Positions 1 through 10,549 of a stretch of 64,000 nucleotides of DNA are shown piece by piece (position 1 is the stretch's first letter; every line of letters begins with the position of its first letter). Origin of the DNA: Neonectria sp. B-13 (lineage: Eukaryota; Ascomycota; Sordariomycetes; Hypocreales; Nectriaceae); contig NOKP01000007.1 of NCBI GenBank assembly GCA_002682825.1, positions 1,772,182-1,836,181 of the forward strand, in the 5' to 3' direction. The notes below the pieces were generated by a model that was not told the origin of the DNA, searched no databases, and saw nothing but the letters and a program-made list of their open reading frames with translations. Position numbers and translations under genes: made by a program.

Positions 1-3000
1 TGTCGGCACAGACGACGTTTGTGTTCGCCACCGCAGAAGAGAGCAGACCGGAAACGAAATAGGTGAATGGTGATGCGCGATACATGAAGATCCAGAAGCG
101 AGGGAAGTCTTCTGGGCTGGCGAGAATACCGCAGAAGACCAGGCACAGCGTGAAAAAGAGGTTAAAGACATTCATTGCCACTTCAGCAGCCTCGAATCCG
201 GCAATAATGAGGTCGGTAAAGGTCGATGCGTGAAGAAGAAAGACGAGCAGATACAAGAACACTAAGGCACCTCGTTCATTTACTTGGTCCATTGGTTCCG
301 CGTTTCTGTAAAGCCCAACAGGATAATACCAGCAAAGATACATGAAAACTGACATGAGGCTGTTCCATGGCAATTCCACAATGATTTGGCTGAGCATAAA
401 GATTTTCCAGCTGTAAATCTTTGATGGACGCTCTCGTGCTTCATAGAGGGACCGCTGGGTCACGAATTGGGGCATGGTTTGTTGTGCAAGCTGACTGAAT
501 ATGATGAGCATGGAGAAAATAGAGAACTGCTGGTTTTGAAGACCCTGAATTGAGTTCGGTGCCTTGAAAAACGAGAAGCCGACGAAGAGAGCGACGGTTA
601 TGCACAGCGCTGCTTTCGAGTAGATATAAGTGGGCGTGCGCCAATACTGCTGGAAAACCCGGAATGTAACCTCCCTCAGCTGGGTAACGTAGCTGGCAGC
701 GAATTCGCGATAGCTGGTTGGATCCTCGGAAGTACTAGGCTGAGGATTTCGCTCATCCTTGAGACGTTTCAGTTCGTCCTGAACAGACTGATATTCCGGA
801 CTGTTTCTCCAAGCGTCGTGCCAGTCAATATCAGTGCTGGAACCTGGGGCAGCACCAATCACTTGTAGCATCCATTCTGCCGGATTGGCCTCCTGGGGGC
901 AAGGGAAGCCACCATTTTGTTCAAAGTAAGACGTCATCTTGTCCACATCGCCAAAGTAAACGGTCTTGCCACCCTTAGCGAGGAAGAGTAAGCGGTCGAA
1001 TCGTTGAAAAAGCATGGCTGAAGGCTGATGGATAGTGCACAGGATAGCCTGACCACTCTTCGTCAACTTTTCAAGGAGGTCCAGAATAGCCCATGACGTC
1101 TGTGAATCCAGACCCGATGTGGGCTCATCGACAAAAAGCAACAGAGGTGGTTTTGCCACGAGCTCAATACCAATAGTAAGACGTTTGCGCTGCTCAACAT
1201 TGAGGCCCTCTCCAGGGGTACCGATAATCGCATCGGCAAACTCCTCTATATCAAGTAGCTTGATCACCTCTTCAACATAATCAAGCTTCTCCTGTCTAGG
1301 AATGTGGCCTGGCTGGCGTAAAAGTGCACTGAAGTTGAGTGCCTCTCGGACGGTGCTGGTTTGCAGATGTAGGTCCTGTTGTTGAACGTAGCCCGTTTTG
1401 CGTTGGAAGTACGCATCGCGACTGTATCCGTCCACGAACATGTCTCCGGTAATAACGCCCACAGACTTTCGATCGGCCAAAACATCCAGCAGGGTTGTTT
1501 TGCCTGCTCCTGATACGCCCATCAGGGCAGTCAAGGTGCCAGGTTTGACCCAACCATCGACATTATCCAGAATTCGCCTAGTTTCTCCCTTGATCTGGAT
1601 ATCGTAGCAGACGTTGTTCCAATGGAAAACTGATTTCTGCTCCTCAATGAGACCGTTACTGTTACCGCCACTGCGGTCTATCGTAATAACAGGGCCGACG
1701 CGGATGTCTTCGGGATCGTCGTTGTGGTTCTCTTTGAAAACGGCAGGCTTATGGCGACGGCGGAAAACAAGCACTTCGCCCTTAGACTTCTTTTCTGAGA
1801 CAAGCTCCGCAGCTACCAAGTAGGTCATCAGGAAGAAGAACATGAAAGCGACGAGGATACCAAAGTTACGCCAGCGGTCCTCCCATTCGTAACTGAACGC
1901 TGAGCGAATGTATGCATCGCCGTTGACAAGGTCCAGACCCGCCACGGACCCAACGGCACTGCATACGCGGTTGCTGCTGCTAACATTCGCATATCCCTCA
2001 ACCGCAGGATCCGGGACGAAATTGGTGCAACGGAAGTTACGGCCGTGAAACTCATTTGACATTAAAGCATCGAACGCGTACGCCAATGGGTTGATGTAGT
2101 TGATCCATTGAGACCAACCCAGCATATAGTCAATTGGGATGACGAACCCTGTAAACATGATCAATGCCAAGATCAGGATGGCTGCGGGAACCATAGCGCC
2201 CGCCAAGGATCGAGACAATGATGCAATGGTACGGAAGATCATGGACATGTTGAGAACAGTAAGGAATGAGATGAGGAGAAAGAAGAAGAATGCTCCTGGT
2301 TCTCGGTTCAAATTCGGGATGAAGTATAGGACCAAATTGAAGATGATTGCGTTGAGGATCTTGTTTGGTAAATCGCAGGCCATAGAAGCGAAGGCTTCAG
2401 CAGAGGGGTGGTAAAGGGCATATCTCGCGTGTTTCTCGACGACCGGGCGTTGCGCGTAGAGGGTGTTAATCTAACAAGTTATTAGCATGGCATCACCTTG
2501 GCCAAGATTTGATTGATGTACCTCGAGGACGCTTGAGAAACCATTCAAAAGCATAGCAAAGAAAAGGAGAGATCCACGTTGAAAGAAGCTGTCTGTCGTT
2601 TCTGGAAGGTTGTAAAACACACTGGAGACAATGAGTCCCATTATGATGTTTCCAAAAAGCGAGCTGAGCGTAATGCTCGGATCGCCGACAAGACGCTTCC
2701 ATCCACGCCACATGGTGAGATCGATCTGCTGCATGTAGGATAGAGTGTAGGGAGACTTCGCTCTCTGACCCCTAGCCTGCTGTGCCTTTTTGGACGCTCG
2801 GAAAGTCTCGGCATCAGCGCCGCCCAGGGGATGGGTGTGTTTGTATTCCTCAATCTCGTCTTGCAGGGCACGGTAGTGGGCACTGGTCTTCCAAGCGTAA
2901 GCAAATTCATCGGGGATTCGAGGGGCCCGGTCCTCCCAGCCCTTGCGTACGATTCGTTCCTGCGGGCTAGTCATGGACGTAAGGAAGTCCGGTGTGGTAG

Positions 3001-4321
3001 CCCGTAGAGGAAACTCGAAACCGAGGTCGATGAAATACTGTCGAGCGGTCGCCGTTGGGCCAAAAAATATCTGTCGGCCCTCATAAAGAACAAGCACCTT
3101 ATCAAACAGATCGTATGCACTTTGCGGCGCCTGGTAGATGGACACACAAGCACTGTTGTTGAACATGTCTGCTTGAAGGCGTAGGGTCCGACAGAACTCG
3201 ATGGCGTTGGCGGAGTCCAGTCCTCGCGTACTGTTATCCCAGCATTGCAACGGGGCACCGGACAGGGCAGCCTCGGCGATGGTCACCCGTTTTCGTTCGC
3301 CTCCCGAAACACCGCGGATGAAGTCGTTGCCGACACGGGTATCAACAGTATGGGAGATGCCAAACATAGCCATGACAACGTCACGTAAATGGTTGGCGTA
3401 GGTGTCTGGCTGTACGCCTTCGGGCAGGGTTCGCGGCCGACGCGCGCGGGAAGCGAAGGTTAGGGTATCGCCGACGGACAGCATGGGAAAATGTACATCA
3501 ACCTCTGCGGTATAGATAGCCTCTCCACGGTGATGTGAATGCATCTCTTTGGGCGTGATTCCTATAACACACGTTAACATTGACTCGTCGATAGCTCGCC
3601 ACGTGGTACCATGGCGGCGCCGCGGTACTGGAAGCATGGAAGTGCCAGACGTGCCTTGGTAGTTGAGGTAGGATGCATCATCCACCCAAATGCCATTCAT
3701 TTCGCCGGCGATGGTCTTGAGGAAGGTAGAACAACCGGAGCCCGGGGGTCCGAGGACGACGAGCATCTCGCCCTTTCGCACAAGACCATCAAAATTTCGC
3801 AGAATGTCGATACGCGTCTTCCCTTGGCCAGTCGGTTTGGTAAGAAGGTTGGCGGCGCTCAGCCAGATATTGAAAACGTCTTTTTGATAGTCGGTAGACC
3901 GACCGTAGCCGTATACGTTCAGATTCTGGAAGGCGACACCAGTAGTCCGAAACGTGCCACCACTGCGGGGGACGAGGTTAACTAAGGCCTTGGCCCAGGC
4001 ACGGCCAGAGAATTTGGGTGAATTGGGGTTAAGAGCCGAATCCCCAGAGGCCAAGAAGGGATTGCCGTCAAAACCAGTCGTATTCGAGTAACCGCGCGCC
4101 AGGGACTGGACTATAGAGGTTCGGCGTTCCATTTCTTCGGCTGGGTCGTCAATGCCGTCGCTATCCCCCGAGGCGACCAGCGTGTCCCTGTCTTTCTCAT
4201 CGCCCGCGTCTCTGGAAACACCGGTCATGGATGTAGCAGCGGCGTCTCCATCTTGCCTGGCGATGACAGGAGCATCCTCGTTACCCTGACTGGCCATGGC
4301 GCCAAGAATGAGGGCGCTCAT
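1..4321 (-). CDS. PDR-type (ABCG full-size) multidrug ABC transporter, 3' end cut by window edge
   Basis: Full-length pleiotropic drug resistance transporter of the fungal plasma membrane, expected to export hydrophobic toxicants with ATP. The order is NBD1-TMD1-NBD2-TMD2. NBD1 has the degenerate Walker [10 protein letters not shown] and signature [10 protein letters not shown], with [10 protein letters not shown] at Walker B; these altered residues are normal in fungal PDR proteins. NBD2 has canonical [12 protein letters not shown], signature [10 protein letters not shown] and [11 protein letters not shown] place exons at 4321-3655, 3561-2522 and 2470 to the edge, which gives about 1392 residues in the window against a family norm near 1450-1550, so only the last part of TMD2 is missing. 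Intron 2 (2521-2471) is GT-AG. Intron 1 (3654-3562) is GC-AG and in frame, see findings. The start is ATG 4321; a second in-frame ATG lies eight codons on. Substrate unknown. Confidence 0.93.
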
Positions 4322-5914
4322 GATGCCGTCGGTTCCTCCTGCCTTTCTCTTTTGTGTTTGACTTGTCGGAGCGGTGATATCGCAGGGGATAAGTCGGGAG
4401 GCACAGATGATCGCAATCTCATGGGAATGACAAGGGAAATAAGCGACTGTCTATGCAGCTAAATTATGAGTTGAGAGCTTAAAGATCAACAGGAAATCCA
4501 GAGTGCCTTCTGGTGGGTAACTCAAAGGACAAGAAAGATACGCATGTAAGAGGATGTACAAATATATATCAGTCAAAGGATGCGAGCCAGGTGTCTGTTC
4601 CGAGTGTTCGTGAAGGTCCGCACTGTGTGTCGGATATTGCGGGCGCTTCACAACTCCGACAGAGTAGCCGACAGGAATATGTGCGCAATCCTTCTTACAG
4701 ATCAGCTCCGCAATGGCACAGCTGATTACGTCTTGCGCCAAGTACCAGCATACCAAGTACACTATGTTATGATGACTTGGCTGATGCTTAAATCCGCTTA
4801 CGTGCGGGTTGTCGCAGTAGTGGCAGTCTGACAACTCCGACAAGCTAAGACTAGACGAATTTTTAGTTGGGAAGCCCTTGTTGCGGAGTATGGGATCGGA
4901 TTGCTGCGGGAATTTCTCCTTATCAATTGAACTGGCGGAGTTTACCATCCTCATCGATCGGCAGACAGTGTCTAATAACACGTAACACGTTAGTGTGTTA
5001 TGCTGTGAGTATTTTGATTACGAAAGGGTTTTTAGAGGCGGAGTATGTGAAAACTAAGTTCAATGTTGTGGAAACACTTCTCCCGACATGTCATCACATG
5101 CATCACAACGGCATCAACTACGCCGTGACGGTTTCTTCGCTCGAGCCCACTGAGCAGCCGGCCCCTCAACGTAAGCATCCGGCGGGTCCAGACACAAGCC
5201 GAGGTGGAAGTCAGTATCCCAGAGTTAATGTTCCCCATTCTGGTGGACCCTTAGATCTGCCCAAAAGGATTTGGAGTTAAAGGAGATAATTCTAGAGAGA
5301 CAGTCTACGTTACCGGCTCTTAAACCGGTTCGTCTGTCTTCCTTCAGCATACCATTATGGAATAACATGTCAGTGAGTTCGGAAGTACTGCACACACTGT
5401 TCAAGCCTGACTACATGACATGTAATGGTGATTGTCCGGCTAGTTTCCCAACAGGTTAGCACTTTCAGGGATAATAAAACCTTCTGAACATCTACGTCCC
5501 GGACGGCGTAATTATCAGGCCGGAGAAGCCACACACATTTAGGCGACTCGGGATTTTCTTGGCTGAATTACTCTTCCTTTGGTCGTTTCATATGCGACCG
5601 TTCTTGCGTCTCATCTCCGTCCTCAAAGCCGCTCTTTATGTGAGCTTCAGAGGGTTCACCATAGTAAGCAGGAAGTTGAGTCTCGGTGGGTTGCCGATAT
5701 CTTGATAGAAACTCGGTGGTTGATGTTAGCACAGGAAAACAGAGGCGGGTCAAATCGCAGGATTTCGTTCAGCACGAGATGGGTTCGGTGTCGAATTGCT
5801 CCGTCCTTGTCTGTCTTCTAGTACTGCTCGGGGCAGTTTTAAATCCTCCCTTACGGCGATCCAGTCTCGTGTCATGCAAGTGGCTGCTTGGTATTGGTAA
5901 TGGTGGTGGAAGTG
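4322..5914. other. Intergenic region upstream of the ABC transporter
   Basis: No convincing gene. The stretch contains the transporter promoter (transcription leftwards). The word CTCCGACA occurs at 4653-4661 and 4834-4842 in the context CAACTCCGACA, and in reverse complement at 4364-4371 just before the start codon. An open frame on the minus strand (4981-4451) has no recognisable domain and biased composition, so I do not call it a gene. Confidence 0.5.
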
Positions 5915-6191
5915 GAAACGGGAGGACAGGGGTAAGAGAGCTTGAGGGGCCAGGCCAGCGCCACCTTATTAGTGGTGCGGGGAGCACCCACTTAGAGACA
6001 TGAAAACTATCTCAGTTATATTCACGTTCTGACTAGTTAATGGTGCTGCGGCAGCCAAATCGGGGTTTCCCCATCAGGTATCTAAACTTTACGTGCATTG
6101 GACCGGGGATTGGCAGGGTAGGGCAGCTGTCGGGAGTGGGGCAACCTTCCAGCCGGCTCATGCGGCTGTTTATGTCACAATGCCGAGCCTG
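5915..6191 (+). repeat. Dispersed repeat, left arm of an inverted pair
   Basis: This segment is similar over nearly its whole length to the reverse complement of 17889-18150. Shared blocks include GGGGTAAGAGAGCTT, AACTATCTCAGTTA, CAGCCAAAT, TGCATTGGACC, CAGCCGGCTCAT and CTGTTTATGTCA, in the same order, ending together at GCCGAGCCTG. The two arms have diverged by many substitutions and small indels. No coding sequence is obvious in either. It is probably the remnant of a transposon end or a non-autonomous element. Confidence 0.75.
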
Positions 6192-6772
6192 CTATGAACA
6201 CAGGAGCTCTGACCTTGGCTTCCGCCATCCTGCTATGGGAATGAGGAGTGCCTCGGAGGAATGACCACGTTTTCTTCCAGAATGCATGAGCTCCCGCCAT
6301 TTGATAGATACAAGTACTTGCTAGCTTACTCATACTTGCGAATGTGGATTTGTGCTTGATCCTTAAAGATTCTTGTTTCGATTTAATGTTGTAAGATTGC
6401 GCAGTGATGCTGAGGGCACTTGATAGAAAGTTGTGCTTATTGTTCTGGTTGTTACACTTGAATTTTAATGAGCAGCATGAAGGACTTCTTGAATACTTCA
6501 ATATGAGCCTGAGTCCTAAGAAGTCGCCACCATCTGGGACTTCTTTAGAGTTTGTCACGATATTCTTGTATCTTCCGAGACACATCCTGTAACCTGCCAT
6601 GCGATGTTGAAGACTCGGTTTGTTAACTTTGCTGCTCTGAGGCCCAGTGGAAATGTCGCATCTCAGCACAGCTTCCGCATGTGGGAGGCAGCTTTCACAA
6701 GTTTCTCGGGAGTAGATATGATTAAATCACCACCATTAATATATCATCGCATGACCGAAACAACTGATGTAT

Positions 6773-7077
6773 TCAATAGACGTTGCTCCAAAGTTCTGGG
6801 GAGTGGATTCCGCCGCCACTTGATGGAGGGTCCAGGGTAAGGTCATCCTCGTCATCGCATCCCGTAAGGTCGATGCATGTTGCGGCGACTGAGGAGTTGG
6901 ACCTGCCGCCACCTGATGGAGAGTCCAGCGGCCAAAGGTCTGCCATCAAGTCATCGCGACTCTCTCCTTGCTGCATGCCGAGCCCGTAGTCAGATGATGG
7001 AGAGCCCGGCGGCAAAAGGTCCGCCGTCAAGTCATCGGGGCTTTGTTCTTGCCTATCGGAGAGCTTTGACTACGGGG
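6773..7077 (-). CDS. Short ORF with internal repeats and a SUMO-interaction-like motif, unknown
   Basis: An open minus-strand frame of about 100 codons follows a TAG stop near 7077 and has no clear ATG, so it may be the 3' exon or relic of a larger gene. It contains three versions of an acidic/Pro-Ser repeat beginning DDLTADLLPPGSPSS, DDLMADLWPLDSPSG and DDLTLDPPSSGGG. At DNA level the first two are an 81-bp direct repeat (6915 and 6996). Between them lies CIDLTGCDDEDD, which resembles a SUMO-interacting motif (hydrophobic core plus acidic tail). I do not recognise the family. It could equally be non-coding repeat DNA that happens to be open. Confidence 0.25.
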
Positions 7078-7119
7078 TGGTTATATAATCACCCCGTCGC
7101 CCTCGGATTGCACCGTCGC

Positions 7120-7512
7120 CCTTAGATTACAATTATAGGTTGGCTACCAGGCCAGAGTGCGTTAGCCTTTCCAGCAGCCGGCACTGGTCGCCTAGCACGT
7201 CACCGGTTAACAATGCATCATGGTAGGCATTCGGAAAAATTACATAATACTAAAAGGGGACTATTAAACGGGATTTAGTAGTTCAACAAGCCTGAGTTAC
7301 TCTATACTAAGATTGCTTTCTTATAGCTAAAAAATGAAAAACATACTACAAAAACACATATCAACTAGATAGCTTTATAAAATAGGCTAATCTAGCACTT
7401 GCATCCAACACTTCTAGAAATAATAATCTGTTACAGAGACTAAGCATATTTTGCACAAGTTGTGATATAATATTTCGTGCTTGAAAGGTAGAAAACCAAA
7501 TAAGTCGAGACC
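7120..7512. other. AT-rich spacer
   Basis: Base composition drops sharply from about 7250 to 7500 (words such as TATAATATTTCGTGC). I see no gene or recognisable repeat end. It may be decayed repeat DNA. Confidence 0.4.
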
Positions 7513-8026
7513 GATTTAGTTCCTGGAAACGGCAAACAGCCGATAATGATCACCTACTCACACGACGTCGCCAAGTTCGTGGTCGCAGGCGCTCGACCTC
7601 CCAAATGGGACCGTGATCTTGTCGTGATCGGCAGCAAGATAACATGGGAGGGATCTATAGCGCTGGCTGAAGAAGCTTAAGGTAATTAATTGCAGTCAAT
7701 CCTTTTTCCAACAGGTTGCAGTCGACAGCTGACCAACGCGCATTAATACCGGAGACACATTCACTGTCACCCACGACAGCGTGGAGAAGCTCCAGGCCGG
7801 TGAGATAACCGAACTTCCCGGCCAGGTTGCTTCCTAGCCGTATTTAACCAAGAATGGGTGCAGCAGCTGTTTCGGTGATTGGCTTCTGAGTGACTGAGGT
7901 AGTGTTTGACATCCTGAGGAAAAGGCGCTGAACAATAAGCTCCCTCGCGCCCATGTCACCACCGTCAGGGAGATGCCGGACAAGACGTGGAAGGACAAAA
8001 AGGCGAGCGGGAGTTTAAGGACCTGA
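7513..8026 (+). pseudogene. NmrA/isoflavone-reductase-like NAD(P)-binding protein, C-terminal pseudogene
   Basis: Three blocks match the C-terminal half of NmrA-like/isoflavone-reductase-type fungal oxidoreductases in the right order but different frames. The first, from 7513, contains ITYSHDVAKFVV and VIGSKITWE. The second (about 7748-7840) reads DTFTVTHDSVEKLQAGEITE. The third (7928-8026) reads LNNKLPRAHVTTVREM then KTWKDKK. In-frame stops (TAA after LAEEA, TAG after GQVAS) and frame changes separate them, and no N-terminal Rossmann half is present. It is therefore a truncated dead copy. The family usually acts on small aromatic or polyketide substrates or senses NADP. The intact NmrA-like gene at 22.0 kb belongs to a different subgroup. 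Confidence 0.75.
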
Positions 8027-8822
8027 TATTACAATGAGAGGTGGACATGTGGGTATTTTCTACGACGACAGCTTTATACATGAGAACAATTCTGTAACTT
8101 GATGCGGTTTGGGTACGTTATACGGTGACTAATAACGAATTTCTCCTGAGATCATGATCGTAAGCTTATCCCACATATCCGTACCTCGGGTATAGTTTCA
8201 GGCATTGTCTCCCAGAGTCGCCGCATACTTTAGATGACGTATCAGGCTATTGATTGATGCTCAACTACGGATGAATGCCGAGGTATACCTGGTGGACAAA
8301 CCAAAAGCATCAATGCAGAAAGCCGAGCTGATTAATAGGATCTTAATACCAATAGAGTTTGATTTAGTGTATGCACTAACCAAAAACGCGGGCGGCGTAC
8401 ACATCGTCGTCTCGTAGACGACGCATGACATGGTCGCTGGAATGCTACGCCGACGGCCCAATTATTGGCCCAACGGAGGGATTCTGATTTGTGTGCTTAA
8501 AACGTTTGCAAGGAGGTTGCCAACCGCGTTCAGTATGTACTGACGCGTTTCACGTCGCGCGAGGCGATAAGCCCGGCGCGACAGACGTCACATAAGTATA
8601 AACCGGTTTCCACATTACCGTCTTGCCCTGATGAAACACAACACAGTTCCGTGGAACTCAGTATTGGCACATTGTGTCACTCATCCCTTCTGCAAATCTA
8701 CGCATCCCCATCAATCCTTACCCCTAATCTTAACCCAAACCCTAAATTTGCTCTGTGAGCTCCTATTTGCTAGGTACATCGACATCTAACACTAAATATT
8801 TCGGATATTCCGTGCTGCAATT
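8027..8822. promoter_or_regulatory. Intergenic/promoter region of the SDR gene
   Basis: No gene seen. Directly upstream of the SDR the composition becomes normal. A TATA-like ATAAGTATAAA lies near 8591-8602 and a pyrimidine-rich tract (CTTACCCCTAATCTTAACCC) precedes the start codon, as is common in fungal promoters. Functional assignment is inference. Confidence 0.3.
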
Positions 8823-9941
8823 ATGGATGCCTTCCGCGGGCAATTGGAATCAATCCCCATTCCTACTACCTCATTTGCAGGCCAGACCATCATTGTCACA
8901 GGCTCGAACACCGGCCTCGGACTTGAAGCAGTACGGCATTTCGTTCGACTCGATGCGGGAAGAATCATTCTCGCAGTGAGGTCAGTAGAGAAAGGCAAGG
9001 CTGCTAAAGCCTCCATCGAGGCTTCCTCAGGTCGAAAAAGTGTCATCGAGGTATGGCAGCTAGAAATGGACAAGTACGATTCGATCAAAGCCTTCGCCTC
9101 GAGGTGCGCTTCACTGGATAGGCTAGACGTCGTGGTGGAAAATGCTGGTGTTTTGAGGAATACTTATGAGGAGTCCGAAGGAACCGAGATTAGCATCAAA
9201 GTCAACGTCATCGGGACGTTTCTACTCGCGCTCAGCTTATTCCCAATTCTGCGGAGGTCACGAACAAAGACCGGAGAAACATCCAGGCTAGTCATTACCA
9301 GCTCTTCTGTCCATTTCAATGTAAGCCTCTTCATCCTGTCCGCCGCACCCAGCAGGAGGCACTTATGTTCTTATCTTCAAAGCTAACGACCTGGAGGCCA
9401 AATTCCGCGAACGGCATGAGGCCTCAATCTTTGATGCCTTCAACAAGGACAAGCAGTCATATTTGGATGATAGATACAACGTGTCGAAACTGCTGGAGGT
9501 TATGCTTGTCCGTTCGATCGCTGTAGCAATGAAGCAGGGTCCCCACGCCTCAGAGCCCATTATTCTTAATAATGTCCACCCGGGCCTGTGCGAGTCAGAG
9601 CTCGACAAGGATGCCAAGGTATGATCACAGCTCTCTACGACCTTTCTATTCTATTTTCTTTTTGAATAAAATGCTTAATTAACTTGCAGGGACTCGCTAG
9701 CTACCTTCTCACATTTGCCAAGGCCGTTCTTGCACGAACGACAGAGGTTGGTGGACGTACACTCGTCCATAGTGCAGCGGCTGGAGATGAAAGTCATGGA
9801 CAGTATATGAGCGAGTGCAGAGTCAAGGAGCCAAGCTCTTTTGTCAGAAGCAAGCAGGGCGTAGAGACCCAAAACCGTGTGCACAAGGAATTGATGGCTA
9901 TCTTGGAGGATATTCAACCAGGAATTACAAAGAATATCTAA
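8823..9941 (+). CDS. Short-chain dehydrogenase/reductase (SDR), reading frame not cleanly spliceable
   Basis: Classical NAD(P)(H)-dependent SDR of the fungal retinol-dehydrogenase-like type. It shows the cofactor motif TGSNTGLG, an NAG motif in VVENAGVLRN, the catalytic Ser region VITSSSVHF and the active-site YNVSK. The start is ATG 8823. Intron 2 (9619-9689, GT-AG, phase 0) is clean and joins DKDAK to GLASYL. The first intron should start at GTAAGC 9321 and end near AAAG 9382, but that junction leaves the downstream frame out of register, and no canonical AG in the region restores it. So this gene may carry a small indel, use a non-canonical site (a GC donor at 9325 would fit the phase), or be inactive. 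It is the left gene of the monooxygenase/esterase block. A decayed relative of its 3' half lies at 19.84-20.27 kb. Confidence 0.8.
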
Positions 9942-10127
9942 GCAAAGCTATGCATTTGCTAATAGGGATAATATGTATAGTTATGGTTATAGGCGTTTTA
10001 CTACTTTTTTTTATAGACGATCTCTTCTAGACATTGGGTACAAAGTTAGACTTCTGATCTCAAAGTCTAGGAAACGCGGGAATAACCAGCGCTCTATCAG
10101 GCCTAAGCACTAAGACAACTACAAGGT

Positions 10128-10365
10128 CAACAATTGTAAGTTAGTGTATAATCAGATTGGAGTGTTAATAGCTAAGGAGCTTAAGGCTCTTTGTCTAATG
10201 TGCTAAGTGAATATGTATATATACTAAGGGTAGATACATTGGATCACAGTTGGCAACAGTGATCCTGTTGATAGATCACAGTTGCAGATCGTGAGCCCGT
10301 ACAAGGATCACGTTTGGAGTCATGATCCGACGCTGGGATCACGGTTGCAGTAGTGATCCTGTTCT
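10128..10365 (+). repeat. Element F fragment with a tandem array of four hairpins
   Basis: Bases 10128-10225 match the AT-rich F fragments at 58.1-58.3, 58.6-58.75, 62.3 and 62.5-62.7 kb, but with C and G where those have T and A. The anchor is AGCTTAAGGCTCTTTGTCTA followed by ATGTGCTAAGTGAATATGTA. Next come four imperfect palindromes of 24-25 bp with arms GGATCAC and GTGATCC, at 10241-10265, 10273-10297, 10305-10328 and 10336-10359, i.e. a period of 31-32 bp. The same array can be traced in mutated form at 58.33-58.44 kb. I read this as a less mutated copy of a transposon terminal region. No protein is encoded. Confidence 0.75.
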
Positions 10366-10549
10366 GATCGGTAAGAAATTTGGTGGGGCAGGATGACGTG
10401 CACAGTCCGCGTGACTGGGGGTGAGGGCCGTGACATATACTTGGTTGGGAGTTGAGGATGGAATGATACAATGCAGAGAACTGTTACATGAGATTAACCA
10501 AGTAATAGTGCTCTAAAATGAAAGACATTTCCTTAAACGAGTAGCTCGA

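Noticed and set aside
4451..4981. 176-codon minus-strand open frame upstream of the ABC transporter
   Set aside because: No domain, odd composition and no neighbouring splice signals; probably chance.
10241..10359. Regular repeats that look like a CRISPR array
   Set aside because: The repeated parts are palindromes with loops that vary, spacers are only 6-8 bp, and the sequence is fungal and shared with transposon fragments.
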